DNA of 57,915 bases from a virus: the IMG/VR virus record IMGVR_UViG_3300005264_000019, positions 1-57,915 of that record; one strand, 5' to 3'. The notes beneath the pieces were generated by a model. The model did no database searches and was not told where the DNA came from. It saw only the letters and a list, made by a program, of their open reading frames with translations. How positions within the stretch are numbered: position 1 is the stretch's first letter; every line of letters begins with the position of its first letter. Made by a program: the position numbers and the translations under genes. Below, in pieces: positions 9,468 to 18,962 of the stretch.

Positions 9468-10025
9468 TTATACCTCAAACCAATCCAACTGCAGAGAAAT
9501 ATCAACTGATTCTCCTGAATTATTTGTAAATTTTATTAGATTTTTCTTATCTGTTTCCATTACAAAGATATTAGAACCAATATTAGTACCTCCACCGGAA
9601 TTCTGATTTGTAGAGTTACTTCCAAGGGAATATTTCAAAGGAGGATTTGACCCCTCATCTACCCCAGAAGGATTCTCATAAATACCAAATACATGAGCAG
9701 GAATATCTACTAAACCATATCTGTTCACAGCAGGAAGGGCATCCCCATCATCCGATGTGGTAATATCAATAATAATTTCCATAACAACAGTACCCGCAGA
9801 TACTCCCACTCGGAACGGTTCTAAAATAGTGTCATGCGGTAATGTAGTAGGATCAATTATCAATTCTTTTACAGCATTATTTGCAACAGTGAATACCTGG
9901 CGTAAAGAATAGGCCTGTTTTTTCATTACAGCATCTTGTTTATATGGAGTAATAATTGTACCAGTCCCGGCATTTGATCGAATTTCATTCGGGAATCCTA
10001 GAACAATACCTTTATCCTTTGCCAT
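9468..10025 (-). CDS. Hypothetical head-module structural protein
   Basis: 185 residues, beta-rich with a Gly/Ser/Asn loop (NSTNQNSGGGTNIGSN) near residue 140. It lies between a terminator and the connector genes. Could be a head decoration or neck protein; no family recognised. Confidence 0.6.
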   Translation of the reverse strand: MAKDKGIVLGFPNEIRSNAGTGTIITPYKQDAVMKKQAYSLRQVFTVANNAVKELIIDPTTLPHDTILEPFRVGVSAGTVVMEIIIDITTSDDGDALPAVNRYGLVDIPAHVFGIYENPSGVDEGSNPPLKYSLGSNSTNQNSGGGTNIGSNIFVMETDKKNLIKFTNNSGESVDISLQLDWFEV

Positions 10026-10045
10026 AACTATCCTCCAACCTACTT

Positions 10046-10072
10046 AAAAAAGAAAGGGGCTTTTCAGCCCCC
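10046..10072 (-). terminator. Intrinsic terminator between head genes
   Basis: Minus-strand GGGGC/GCCCC stem with an AT-rich loop, followed by TTTCTTTTTT. It separates the gene at 10079-10444 from the next. Confidence 0.75.
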
Positions 10073-10078
10073 ATTGCA

Positions 10079-10444
10079 TTAACGAGGCACTACCTCAATC
10101 AAAACTTTTGCTCTGTCAGCAGCTGCATGAGTAACCAACTGCAAAGCCCCACCCTTATGAATGCTGGCATAAGTCAGATCTATACTGGTTTCCCGATCCA
10201 CCCCATCTAGGGTCGCAATGCTCAACGCATCAGAAATATCATTCGTACCATCAGTCAATTTAACCGTTGCCGAAGCACTGGCTGCCGTACTAATGGCCTT
10301 CACACCCACAACCGTCAAGGCTTCCGGAACATTGAAGTCCAGTCCTGAAGTAGCATCTGCAACGATATCCACTTCAATAACAGAAACTGTCTTTTTCCAT
10401 TTGCCTTTCAAACTATGAGACCGATTATCTCTTAATTTTCCCAT
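10079..10444 (-). CDS. Probable head decoration protein
   Basis: 121 residues with a basic N-terminus and then a beta-sandwich-like body of short strands (TVVGVKAISTAASASATVKL). Located two genes after the major capsid gene and before a terminator, which suggests an abundant capsid-associated product. No diagnostic motif. Confidence 0.55.
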   Translation of the reverse strand: MGKLRDNRSHSLKGKWKKTVSVIEVDIVADATSGLDFNVPEALTVVGVKAISTAASASATVKLTDGTNDISDALSIATLDGVDRETSIDLTYASIHKGGALQLVTHAAADRAKVLIEVVPR

Positions 10445-10453
10445 GATATTCTC

Positions 10454-10819
10454 CTATTCAGCAGATGCAGAATCCTTATTAACAGATACTTCCGTATTAG
10501 CTTCAAAATCGTGCATGGGAATAATCCCTTGTTCAGTATCATCTGAACCTACAACGGCGTCTCTATCAGCATTCTCTACGGGTATATCCATGCTTTCTTC
10601 CAAGTCTTCCAATGTGGGTAGAATTACAGGCTTCTTTCCTGCTTCTGCCACAAGTAGCATCTGCTTTTCAAGTAAATGCACCCGTTTGGATTGCAGTTTC
10701 AATAAATCTAATACAGTAACATAGGCTTCCTGAAGATCTCTGAAAGCCTTTGCCTGTCGCTTGGCCTGCTTAATTGCACGTTCATGTGCAATAGCAGACG
10801 TATCCATACCAAAACCCAT
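10454..10819 (-). CDS. Hypothetical coiled-coil protein of head module
   Basis: 121 residues: a basic helical N-terminal half (KQAKRQAKAFRDLQEAYVTV, then a leucine-rich heptad stretch) and an acidic disordered tail. Lies directly after the major capsid gene. May be a head accessory or fibre-like decoration; unassigned. Confidence 0.6.
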   Translation of the reverse strand: MGFGMDTSAIAHERAIKQAKRQAKAFRDLQEAYVTVLDLLKLQSKRVHLLEKQMLLVAEAGKKPVILPTLEDLEESMDIPVENADRDAVVGSDDTEQGIIPMHDFEANTEVSVNKDSASAE

Positions 10820-10842
10820 TGTAGCCTCCTTATGAGTGTTAA

Positions 10843-11826
10843 TCAGCCCGCAGTCTTCAGAACAGCAAACCCGGTATTCTTTACACTGGAAACAGAACGA
10901 GTCCAGTTAGCAGCGAGTTTTAATTCTGCATCAGTGGGGAATGTAGCGGCAGGCGCGGCATCATCAGACCATGCATATCCAAAGGGATGTGCAGCAAAAA
11001 CACGTCTGGTATACAGGATTTCCTGGCCACCAGAAATTTCAGGTTTTCTTTCAACTTCAGTAGGTTCATAATTGCCAGATTCCATATCATCTGCAAAACC
11101 AAATGCACCTGGTTTGAAAACAACATTCCAATAAGCCCCACCAACAACCAGGGAATCATCAACAATGATAGTCTTACCGAGATAAGTACCAAATCCAATG
11201 TTCTGTTCATTGTCAGGACGAAAGTCAATCAGATTCAGTTTCTGTAAGGTAGAATAGGGTTTACTGGCCATAGCAATGGCAGCAATGTCTTCATTCATAT
11301 CACCGAACAGGGCGAAAGTATCAATCACATCGTCGGAGTTAATCAGGTTATCACCCTCAGAGGTAATATCTTTTACCATATCGCCGGAATGATTGGCAAC
11401 AGAATCTGCAATTACACCCTGAACAGAAGCAAACATTGCATTCTGGTAGTTCCGGTTCCAGAACTGTTCAATCAGGCCTTCAATTGCTTCAATAGGCTTC
11501 TCACCTGCAAGTACTGCAGCGACGTCATTCTGACCAAATGCCTTTTCACGGAAATGTCGGCGGGCAATCATTTTACCAACGTCAATTTTAGCCGCAGCGA
11601 TAGTGGCATCTTCATTTACCGGGGTAGCATCTGCACCAATTACGGTATTGGATTTCCAGAAGGGGGTATTGAAAGAATCAGCTCCACCCAACAGGTTCTG
11701 TTTTAACAGAGGATCCAGAGTAGCAATACCAGACTGCATAAAAGCAGACTTGTAAACACTCGCCTCTCTAAAATAATCATTGTATACTTCAGGTTCTACA
11801 ATATCAGAAATTTTTGTTACTCCCAT
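10843..11826 (-). CDS. Major capsid protein
   Basis: About 327 residues. N-terminal segment VTKISDIVEPEVYNDYFREA and the later MIARRHFREKAFGQNDVAA and FGTYLGKTIIVDDSL phrases are typical of HK97-fold coat proteins of this type. It is preceded by a scaffold gene and followed by decoration and connector genes. Start set at ATG 11826, six bases after GAGAGG; an earlier ATG at 11841 has no ribosome site. Confidence 0.88.
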   Translation of the reverse strand: MGVTKISDIVEPEVYNDYFREASVYKSAFMQSGIATLDPLLKQNLLGGADSFNTPFWKSNTVIGADATPVNEDATIAAAKIDVGKMIARRHFREKAFGQNDVAAVLAGEKPIEAIEGLIEQFWNRNYQNAMFASVQGVIADSVANHSGDMVKDITSEGDNLINSDDVIDTFALFGDMNEDIAAIAMASKPYSTLQKLNLIDFRPDNEQNIGFGTYLGKTIIVDDSLVVGGAYWNVVFKPGAFGFADDMESGNYEPTEVERKPEISGGQEILYTRRVFAAHPFGYAWSDDAAPAATFPTDAELKLAANWTRSVSSVKNTGFAVLKTAG

Positions 11827-11892
11827 GTTATCCTCTCTCATAGCAAAATTTTATTTCTATGCAGGGAGGATCACTTCATGGCTCCCTACAAA

Positions 11893-12765
11893 TTAACCAT
11901 TAGCTACTTTTAGCTTATCGTAAGCTATACGGTCCTTTCTAAAAAGGTCCATTTTTTCAGCCTGTGACATATCTTTCCAAGATTTGGAACTAATGGGATT
12001 CCCTGATCCCCCAGCCCCACCACCGCTATTGATTTTACCGGGCTTAAATACAATGCCCTCTTCAGTAGTGGCCCAATATTTAACCCATTCTTCAATACTA
12101 CGGTTGTCTTCAGTGATCGCAGACCACTTATTTGTATCTTTAGTTTCATCGTAGCTGACTTGAGCGCCGCTCTTAGCTACTAAGGAAGGAAGTATGTTAT
12201 CAATTATTACACCCGCGTAACCTTCTTTTCCCAGTGCCGCTCGCATAGCATTACTGATTAGTAGGTCGTGTATATACACATCACGAGTGTCAATCTCAGT
12301 ATGAAGATCCTGCATTTGAGAATCACGCAAAGCAACTTCTTTCGACTTCATATCCAGGTCCCGTTGGACACCCTTCAATTGCCGCTGTGCTTCAATGATT
12401 TCCGCAGGAGTAGCCCCAGCACCAGGATCGGACTTCCCTGAACGGAGGTCCCTAAGAACCTCTTCCACTTTAGAATAATCCAGCTTTCCATCACTGTCAA
12501 CTCCAATATTGTAATCTTCCAGGAGATTCAGGTACCGGGTAGTTCCAGACAGTTGCTCTTCTACAGTCTTTTTAGTGTCTTTCGACTTGCGGATTTCCTC
12601 CAAAAGTTCATCTCGCTTAGATAACAAAGGCTTCTTTGCTTCATCCACCAAAGCAGTTATAGTAACAGGACTTATGTATCCTGAAATGTTATCCCCAGGA
12701 ACTCCTTCAAACCATACCTTACCGTCATCTGTAGCTATAAAAGCCTGAAATTCTTCATTTGTCAT
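11893..12765 (-). CDS. Capsid scaffolding protein
   Basis: 290 residues, dominated by charged coiled coil (residues about 45-175), with a Gly-rich linker (NSGGGAGGSGNP) and a basic C-terminal helix ending KDRIAYDKLKVANG. This composition, immediately before the major capsid gene, is that of a scaffold that directs procapsid assembly. No protease domain seen. Confidence 0.75.
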   Translation of the reverse strand: MTNEEFQAFIATDDGKVWFEGVPGDNISGYISPVTITALVDEAKKPLLSKRDELLEEIRKSKDTKKTVEEQLSGTTRYLNLLEDYNIGVDSDGKLDYSKVEEVLRDLRSGKSDPGAGATPAEIIEAQRQLKGVQRDLDMKSKEVALRDSQMQDLHTEIDTRDVYIHDLLISNAMRAALGKEGYAGVIIDNILPSLVAKSGAQVSYDETKDTNKWSAITEDNRSIEEWVKYWATTEEGIVFKPGKINSGGGAGGSGNPISSKSWKDMSQAEKMDLFRKDRIAYDKLKVANG

Positions 12766-12801
12766 ATTTGCCTCCTAACAGCAATCCCTATAATACACTA
12801 T

Positions 12802-13905
12802 TTATTTTGACTGGACAAGTTTTCCTGATTTTGACCACTTTAAATTATTAACTTTTCTCCAATCTTCAAAACTTGTAAACGAAAATACCTCTGATTGCCC
12901 GGTTACAGGGTTCAATCTGCGGCGCCCTTCCGGGGCAATCCCATCAATAATACTAATAACAGTCTCCCTATCATTTGTATCATATTCAGGATACCCCGTA
13001 TTTCCAGGGTATAACGATGTAGCACCATTTGGATAATGGAAAGGTTCATCTACCTCAACCTGTTGCCCATCCATTTCGCCACTTTGCTGGCGGGTCCTTA
13101 AGTCTATAGTGGATAACAACTGCCGTTTCATCGGGAGGTCATAAACTTCTGTGGCATATCGGTCATATGCGTATGCCCCGGCATTCAATACTCTATTCCC
13201 TTCTGTTCTCACAATGGTAACAGCACTTGATTTTGCTCCTGATAATTTAACGCGACCATCCCCAGGAATTTCTTTACCAATAATTTTAGCTACATCTGCA
13301 GCTACTTGAGAATAAGGTTTTCCCAGGAGTAATCCCTGAGTAATCTTTTTACGAATAGCCGCTAATTCCTGTGTGCGATTATCTATTAACAACTGCGTAA
13401 GAGAACCAGCTTTTGGGGCATAAATAGACAAACTACCATAGGAATTTTCAATCTTTTCCCGTGCGGTCTTTTTAATATTTTCCCATACTTTCTGAGTACC
13501 AAATACTCCGGCCTCAATTACAGCGGGATTGATAAACGAAAACGCCATGTCATACCCAGCTACTCCACCAAACCATTGCTGAATATATTGTTCCCGGTAA
13601 AACCTATTTGAAATAGCCATTTTAGAAGATTCTTTTGTAATATTCCCCGCAGACAGTGATTCTACAGTGTAGATCTCTGCAATTGCCTTCTGCATATTTT
13701 CCAATCGATTATATTGGATCATGGCATTATAATAACCACCATCTTTCGGACTAATCCCTTCCAAATATGTCCACCAATATGCTAATTCCTTTGTAATCTC
13801 TTTCTGAGCATCCCGATAAGCCTGTAATACCAGGGCTTTATTCCGGTTAATTTCAGCAAGAGTAAATGCATCTGCTTGTTTCTGCCCCCCCTGATATGTA
13901 GCCAT
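12802..13905 (-). CDS. MuF-like head morphogenesis protein
   Basis: About 367 residues. The C-terminal third carries the Mu gpF/SPP1 gp7 signature: RTEGNRVLNAGAYAYDRY, then STIDLRTRQQSGEMDGQQVE and a YPNG turn. This family is a minor head protein packaged with or near the portal. Start is the ATG at 13905, which shares one base with the TAA of the preceding gene (TAATG), indicating coupled translation; a GTG fifteen bases earlier is less likely. Confidence 0.85.
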   Translation of the reverse strand: MATYQGGQKQADAFTLAEINRNKALVLQAYRDAQKEITKELAYWWTYLEGISPKDGGYYNAMIQYNRLENMQKAIAEIYTVESLSAGNITKESSKMAISNRFYREQYIQQWFGGVAGYDMAFSFINPAVIEAGVFGTQKVWENIKKTAREKIENSYGSLSIYAPKAGSLTQLLIDNRTQELAAIRKKITQGLLLGKPYSQVAADVAKIIGKEIPGDGRVKLSGAKSSAVTIVRTEGNRVLNAGAYAYDRYATEVYDLPMKRQLLSTIDLRTRQQSGEMDGQQVEVDEPFHYPNGATSLYPGNTGYPEYDTNDRETVISIIDGIAPEGRRRLNPVTGQSEVFSFTSFEDWRKVNNLKWSKSGKLVQSK

Positions 13906-14234
13906 TATATACTCTGCCACCCTTTACCGGAAACCGGAATTGCTGTATTTCTACGTATAGGAAGTGTCACATCCCGTACAGCAGATATAGCAGATGCAGG
14001 TGCAACAGGTGCAGGGCTATTTGGTATAGGGTTCCGTGGAGTAGACTCCGGGAGCTTCTTTTTAGATAAGTTCTGTAAGATTTTATTCTCAGCAGCTCTC
14101 TCTGTTGCCATGTGCTTAAGTTCAATACTCGCACGTTGCATCCTACCATGGTCATTCTTTAGTTCTTCAGCGCGAATCAGTGTACGGGCGTCATCCTCAG
14201 CCTGCCACCGTTGCTCATCGGTTAATTTACTCAT
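13905..14234 (-). CDS. Hypothetical protein between portal and MuF gene
   Basis: 109 residues: a charged helical N-terminal half and a Pro/Ala-rich C-terminal half (NPIPNSPAPVAPASAISA). Overlaps the portal stop by four bases and the MuF start by one. No family recognised; genuine because it is tightly packed within the head operon. Confidence 0.65.
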   Translation of the reverse strand: MSKLTDEQRWQAEDDARTLIRAEELKNDHGRMQRASIELKHMATERAAENKILQNLSKKKLPESTPRNPIPNSPAPVAPASAISAVRDVTLPIRRNTAIPVSGKGWQSI

Positions 14235-15805
14235 ACAAGTTCCCCACTATCATTATTCAAAATAACATTACCGGTATTGATTACTTCACCAGTACCAATA
14301 GCACCCACTTCATTACTTTGTAACCATTTTTGAGTTTCCAGGATTTTTACTTTTTCCTGTTCCAAAGACCAGTTTTTACTATACACATTCCGCTTATTCA
14401 AAAGATTGTAATAGGTTTCTAAAGATCCACCACCACTCTGTAACCATCCAAAAGCACTGATTAAATCAGGAATGTTGATTTCATTTTCCCAAAAATCAGT
14501 ATTAAGCTCTGTAGATACTTCAAATATGTCTTCCCCAAAATCCCACTGCATTTTAAATTTCAACATATCGCTAAAATCATCAGAAATAATATTTGCCATA
14601 TCACCAAGAATAGACTCTTCACTTGCTGCCTGAATCCTAGCGGTTTCAGCAGTAATTCTTGAATCACTGGTCCCGAGTACACGAGCGCCTAAGTAGGCCA
14701 TTCGTTTTTCTTTACTCGCCATTTCTTCTGCCAAGGGGGACGGACTGGTAGATTCCAGGATGTAAGGTTTTGCTTCAACAAAAGCAGTTTCCAGAACTCC
14801 TCCCATGGAAAGATTTTTACTATCCTCTGCAAGACCTCCAGGGATAACCGGGGTTTTAATTGACGTACGATGAATTTCATTTTCATAATCAGCAGAATTC
14901 CGGAAATGCCCTTTGTTAATTTCAGTTATTCCATCCAGAAGGGAAGGCTTTACAGTTCCCAGGGACTCCTGACCTGCACGATTAAACAGCCAGAAAGGAA
15001 TCTGTTCCATAGGAATTCCATCGTTTAATGGAGTTACATCCAGGATCAATTCAAACTGATGTTTTTTAGCATCGGAACTCTCTGTAATATCTTTAAATAC
15101 ACGTTGCCGATATGCATACCCAGAAGCAGTTAACTCTGAAGATTCCATTGTAAGTACACGATACTGAAAAGTACCTTGAGTACTGTATGACTGCATATTA
15201 AAATTATCAAGCCTTTCTTTTAAAACCAAAATAGTTAACTGCTTTTTATGGTTAATAGTCTGAACAAACCAATTTACAATACTTTCTGCTTTATACTGCA
15301 AAGCATTACTGAATACTTTCTGCTCTAATTGCTCTGCGCGGGATATCTGAGCATCTTCCAAAGAAAGAACGGGGTAATCCAAAAGTATCCCAAACCTATT
15401 TACAGTAATTACTTCATCAGTAATTTCCCGCAGCAGCTCCGTAGCAGACATTCCATCATCTGTAATGGAATTTAAATAATCCGCATACAATTCAGACGCC
15501 TGAGTCCCGTTTATTGAATAAACAGGATCTTTCTTATATATCAGACCACCCCATGCGTCAGCAGTTTCCTGTGCAGCTTGGTATAAAATTGCCTGTTCCA
15601 AATAAACAGCATACGATTCTTTACTCTGTTCTTCATCAATTTTCGGAAGAACCCCTTCTTGCAGTTTACGGACTTCTTGAGATCCTGCACGGAAGGCCCG
15701 ATTCATTCGCCAATTATGTTGCCATTCAATTACTTCACTCCGGACTGCACTAATATTCGCATCAGTAATATCCCCGAGTTCCAAACTCTGTGTATCTTTC
15801 TCCAT
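14231..15805 (-). CDS. Portal protein (DUF4055-like)
   Basis: 524 residues. Follows TerL and precedes the MuF-like protein. The N-terminal part has EVIEWQHNWRMNRAFRAGSQ and AQETADAWGGLIYKKDPVY; this glycine/lysine/aspartate-proline pattern, together with the RFGILLDYP strand, matches phage portal proteins of the DUF4055 type. It forms the dodecameric ring through which DNA is packaged. Confidence 0.82.
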   Translation of the reverse strand: MEKDTQSLELGDITDANISAVRSEVIEWQHNWRMNRAFRAGSQEVRKLQEGVLPKIDEEQSKESYAVYLEQAILYQAAQETADAWGGLIYKKDPVYSINGTQASELYADYLNSITDDGMSATELLREITDEVITVNRFGILLDYPVLSLEDAQISRAEQLEQKVFSNALQYKAESIVNWFVQTINHKKQLTILVLKERLDNFNMQSYSTQGTFQYRVLTMESSELTASGYAYRQRVFKDITESSDAKKHQFELILDVTPLNDGIPMEQIPFWLFNRAGQESLGTVKPSLLDGITEINKGHFRNSADYENEIHRTSIKTPVIPGGLAEDSKNLSMGGVLETAFVEAKPYILESTSPSPLAEEMASKEKRMAYLGARVLGTSDSRITAETARIQAASEESILGDMANIISDDFSDMLKFKMQWDFGEDIFEVSTELNTDFWENEINIPDLISAFGWLQSGGGSLETYYNLLNKRNVYSKNWSLEQEKVKILETQKWLQSNEVGAIGTGEVINTGNVILNNDSGELV

Positions 15806-17331
15806 TATACTCTCCCATAAGCCACTTTACGACTTGCTATTTTAATTGCGAATTGTGCGTAGTGGAATCCCGCAGTAATATTATCCACCATTTCATCATG
15901 AGTTTTTCCGGAACCATCAAACCGTTGTATCCCAGATAACCAAACTTTATTCCAGGGGGCTCTCATTACATGAATATTTCCAGCTTCAAAGATAGGTTCC
16001 ACAGGTGTACACCGTTGTACTTTATCCCCTTTTGGGAACACTGCCTTAACTGAGTATATACCACTAAGCTGTTTTTTTAAATAATTATACCCATCTTTAG
16101 AATCAACTGAGCATTCTACAAGGATTTTTACAAGATCCCCATCTTTATTTGCAATCTCTCTAATTTTACGATCTCGCTCAACAGCGCCTTCCCTAAACTG
16201 ACTATAGTCCAGTATCCAGATCTTCCATGTGGGCATTCTAGTAGCTGGATTAAGCGCCCCTCTTTCAAAACCAATTAAAGTCCCCCCAGTATAGTCAGGA
16301 TCCGCTCCTGTACGTTCTTTTGACGTATGTGCATAATCCCACACCCTAAAATAAGGAATGCGTGGAAAATCGGCTAAATCATTATGCCATACAACCCCAT
16401 TAGTATTTAAAATTCCACCTTCCCGTGGTACCGGGTCACAATTTAATAATGCTGCAGCAGAATACGGAGACATACTTCCAAACAAGGATCTATAATGTTC
16501 TTCAGAAAACCGCTCTAAAAATAAGTATTCCCCAGGGTATTCCTTTGCTAATTCAGACTCAGCTGCATCCCTTTCTGCAGGAAAGCTAAGTGATTCAAAC
16601 TGAGGAAAATCAGGATTATAGTCAGGGTGGTCCAGATCATTCCTATTTTGAATACGACCATGAATATCATCAATATGCCACTGAGTAGCTAATACGATGG
16701 TAATAGATACCGGCGCTCTACGCATAAGGAAACTATCGGTAAATTCATTCCAGATCTTCTCTCGCGTAGTGGATGACTCGGCATCCGCACGACCGCTAAT
16801 ATAATCATCCAATATACCCAGGCTATATCCCTGGCCATTGATACCAGAAGTTAAACCGGATGCAAGTACTTGCCCTTGCTGGTGGACATAATCATCGATT
16901 ACTGGATTATATGTTTTTATATTCCAATTTCCCGCCGCACTTCTATCCAGACGTACATCTGGAAATAATTCGCGATATTGTTCTGATTGAACAAGATTCA
17001 TTCCAAATCTGGAAAAACTTTCTGCAAGATGCTTTGCATATGAAATATTCATTACACTGTCATCGGGAAACTCACCAATAAACCGGGCCGGTAGATACCT
17101 GGATACAAGATCAGATTTACCCGCACGAGGATGTACTTTAATTCGGAGGTATGTTGACTTCCCTTGTTTAAAATCTTCAACTGCCTGATCTATATATTCG
17201 CATATCTTCCGGGTATGTAGTCCCACAATGAATGGATCTTTCATTTGCCAACAATGTTGCATAAAATTTAAATGATGCTTCTTGGCTTGAATTACCGTCA
17301 TGCGTTTTCGTATTTCAGGATAATTTGACAT
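15805..17331 (-). CDS. terL: Terminase large subunit
   Basis: About 508 residues. ATPase domain with a Walker A-like VHPRAGKSDL near residue 85 and a Walker B at YSLGILDDY; nuclease domain with acidic residues at RVWDYAHTSKE followed by DPDYTGG, and further acidic residues near the C-terminus. Cuts and translocates DNA into the prohead through the portal. Start ATG 17331 follows GGAGG by five bases; a longer reading would run into the terminator upstream. Confidence 0.93.
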   Translation of the reverse strand: MSNYPEIRKRMTVIQAKKHHLNFMQHCWQMKDPFIVGLHTRKICEYIDQAVEDFKQGKSTYLRIKVHPRAGKSDLVSRYLPARFIGEFPDDSVMNISYAKHLAESFSRFGMNLVQSEQYRELFPDVRLDRSAAGNWNIKTYNPVIDDYVHQQGQVLASGLTSGINGQGYSLGILDDYISGRADAESSTTREKIWNEFTDSFLMRRAPVSITIVLATQWHIDDIHGRIQNRNDLDHPDYNPDFPQFESLSFPAERDAAESELAKEYPGEYLFLERFSEEHYRSLFGSMSPYSAAALLNCDPVPREGGILNTNGVVWHNDLADFPRIPYFRVWDYAHTSKERTGADPDYTGGTLIGFERGALNPATRMPTWKIWILDYSQFREGAVERDRKIREIANKDGDLVKILVECSVDSKDGYNYLKKQLSGIYSVKAVFPKGDKVQRCTPVEPIFEAGNIHVMRAPWNKVWLSGIQRFDGSGKTHDEMVDNITAGFHYAQFAIKIASRKVAYGRV

Positions 17332-17352
17332 AGTGCCTCCAACCAAATCAAA

Positions 17353-17373
17353 TAAAACCCGGATTTCTCCGGG
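17353..17373 (-). terminator. Intrinsic terminator upstream of terL
   Basis: Minus-strand CCCGGA/TCCGGG stem with a GAAA-like loop, followed by TTTTATTTG, just before the terL ribosome site. Confidence 0.75.
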
Positions 17374-17393
17374 CCTCATAATTTAAAGTAATA

Positions 17394-17681
17394 TTACTGT
17401 AAATCTGTAGTCGATGTCCGGGGTATAGTTAATGCCCCTTCCGGAACTCTATCCGATATCCACATATATAATTCCAGAAATTTCTTAACTGGCATTATAT
17501 GCACTGTGGAATCTTCACAAGATTCTGCATCGTAATATTTAATTACTAATGATCCCTCAGTATCCCAGTAACTTTTGTTTTCCGCTAGTTTAATTACTAC
17601 ATGATCCACAATCGCTGTGCTATATTGCGTGTGCCAATATCCGGGATGTAGTTCAATTTCAATACTCGGGTGTTTCTTCAT
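17394..17681 (-). CDS. Hypothetical protein
   Basis: 95 residues, mixed alpha/beta, no known motif. It overlaps the end of the upstream small gene by 23 bases and ends before the terminator that precedes terL. Confidence 0.6.
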   Translation of the reverse strand: MKKHPSIEIELHPGYWHTQYSTAIVDHVVIKLAENKSYWDTEGSLVIKYYDAESCEDSTVHIMPVKKFLELYMWISDRVPEGALTIPRTSTTDLQ

Positions 17682-17970
17682 TTACTACTACCTCTGCCAA
17701 TCCGAATGCTGCTTGGAAATACCCAACGTTTGAAGTATATTCGTAAGGCCCATAATTAAACCGCTGTGCAATCTTCTCAGATCTTTGAGCCATTGTATGG
17801 TCCTGTTTTTCACGAGTACATTCTTTCATACGTCCCGTCTTCCGATTTATTCTGGCAAGGATACATGGGTGATCCCCTTCCAGAATTATACGGTGCATAT
17901 CAAACTGATTCTTAATTACTGTCAACATGGCCTCAGAACGAGTTACCATCTCCGCATTTGTTATTCTCAT
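17659..17970 (-). CDS. Hypothetical protein
   Basis: 103 residues; a basic segment RINRKTGRMKECTREKQDH in the middle and a hydrophobic/acidic C-terminus. Start follows TTTGGAGG closely. Unassigned. Confidence 0.6.
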   Translation of the reverse strand: MRITNAEMVTRSEAMLTVIKNQFDMHRIILEGDHPCILARINRKTGRMKECTREKQDHTMAQRSEKIAQRFNYGPYEYTSNVGYFQAAFGLAEVVVNEETPEY

Positions 17971-17979
17971 AATGCCTCC

Positions 17980-18014
17980 AAAAAAATAACCTCATAAGGG
18001 ATATAATATCCCTT
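17980..18014 (-). terminator. Hairpin terminator upstream of 17970 gene
   Basis: Minus-strand AAGGGATAT/ATATCCCTT palindrome followed after nine bases by seven T. The segment between it and 18100 (AT-rich, with a direct AAGTACTT duplication) holds no gene. Confidence 0.55.
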
Positions 18015-18100
18015 ACAAGGCTCTTTGTCACTGAATAAAGTACTTTAGAAGTACTTTTAAAGTCCATATGAATTACTTCTGATTTCAAATATTCGACTTT

Positions 18101-18739
18101 TCAAATAACTTTCTTAAATGAAAAGCCACGTTTAGTAGTCGCACCAGTACTTGAATGTTTTCCTACAGTTAATTCAGATACCCCGGCAATGTCTGAAGCT
18201 CCTGGCATATCTGTAATAACAATCTGTTTTCCATTTTGCCATACTTCATACCGCGTTCTTGTAGGGGCTACCCTTAAACGGGCTACAAAACTCCTGGGAA
18301 TTTCATCCAGAGGAACATGTACGAAAGAATACCCTTGTTTACATACACCTCCATGGGATACACGGTATTGTAAAGTCCCATAAGGAACCTCCAATTTATC
18401 ACAGGCTTCTTTCATATACATCCGACCAACAAATTCAACTCCATCTTTATAACAATCAACCATCCTGGCCTGCCCTTTTGCATACGGGTTCTGTTCTTCT
18501 GCGGGAAGATTTTTATCATCCTCCCGCATAGCCTTTGCTCCACTCCAGGAAGTTCCAGGTTTTGATTCTATTTGAGATACTTTGTTAATTCGGATATGCA
18601 AGGGAATATGCCTTAAATCATATACCGCCATAGTGGGTTTTACAGCAATAGCCCTCTCTACAGTAGCTGTGGTCCCTAGAACCCCCTTTCCAGGGGTTAA
18701 TGTACGCAAACTCCCACTACCCAAAGATAACCTACCCAA
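18101..18739 (-). CDS. Predicted DNA-binding protein with two NUMOD-like repeats
   Basis: 212 residues. Two C-terminal units share a helix-turn-helix-like pattern that ends in G-[YF]-S-F: one around CDKLEVPYGTLQYRVSHG ending GYSF, the other around SDIAGVSELTVGKHSS ending GFSF. This resembles the modular NUMOD1-type DNA-binding repeats of homing endonucleases, but no HNH or GIY-YIG domain is seen. Start is a TTG with AGGAG eight bases upstream, overlapping the preceding stop. Confidence 0.6.
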   Translation of the reverse strand: MGRLSLGSGSLRTLTPGKGVLGTTATVERAIAVKPTMAVYDLRHIPLHIRINKVSQIESKPGTSWSGAKAMREDDKNLPAEEQNPYAKGQARMVDCYKDGVEFVGRMYMKEACDKLEVPYGTLQYRVSHGGVCKQGYSFVHVPLDEIPRSFVARLRVAPTRTRYEVWQNGKQIVITDMPGASDIAGVSELTVGKHSSTGATTKRGFSFKKVI

Positions 18740-18953
18740 GACGATTGCTCCTATATGGATTCACTCGGATTCCCAGCCGGATTGTATTGTCTTCCTGACG
18801 AAGGGGAACACAAATAAACGGAGCTTTGTAGGAATGGTCATCCAATCGCTGCTTTACACTTTTCTGTAACCTCTCCGTAAATGTCAGTGAAGTTCCTATT
18901 AAGGATACTCCCAACTCCCTTGCACTTTTCGCATTTCCTAAACCTTTATCCAT
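18732..18953 (-). CDS. Hypothetical small protein
   Basis: 73 residues; helical N-terminal half (GNAKSARELGVSLIGTSL) that could be a helix-turn-helix, then a beta segment. ATG at 18953 is six bases after GGAG. Sits between the methyltransferase and the repeat-containing DNA-binding protein. Function unknown. Confidence 0.6.
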   Translation of the reverse strand: MDKGLGNAKSARELGVSLIGTSLTFTERLQKSVKQRLDDHSYKAPFICVPLRQEDNTIRLGIRVNPYRSNRLG

Positions 18954-18962
18954 AAACTTCTC

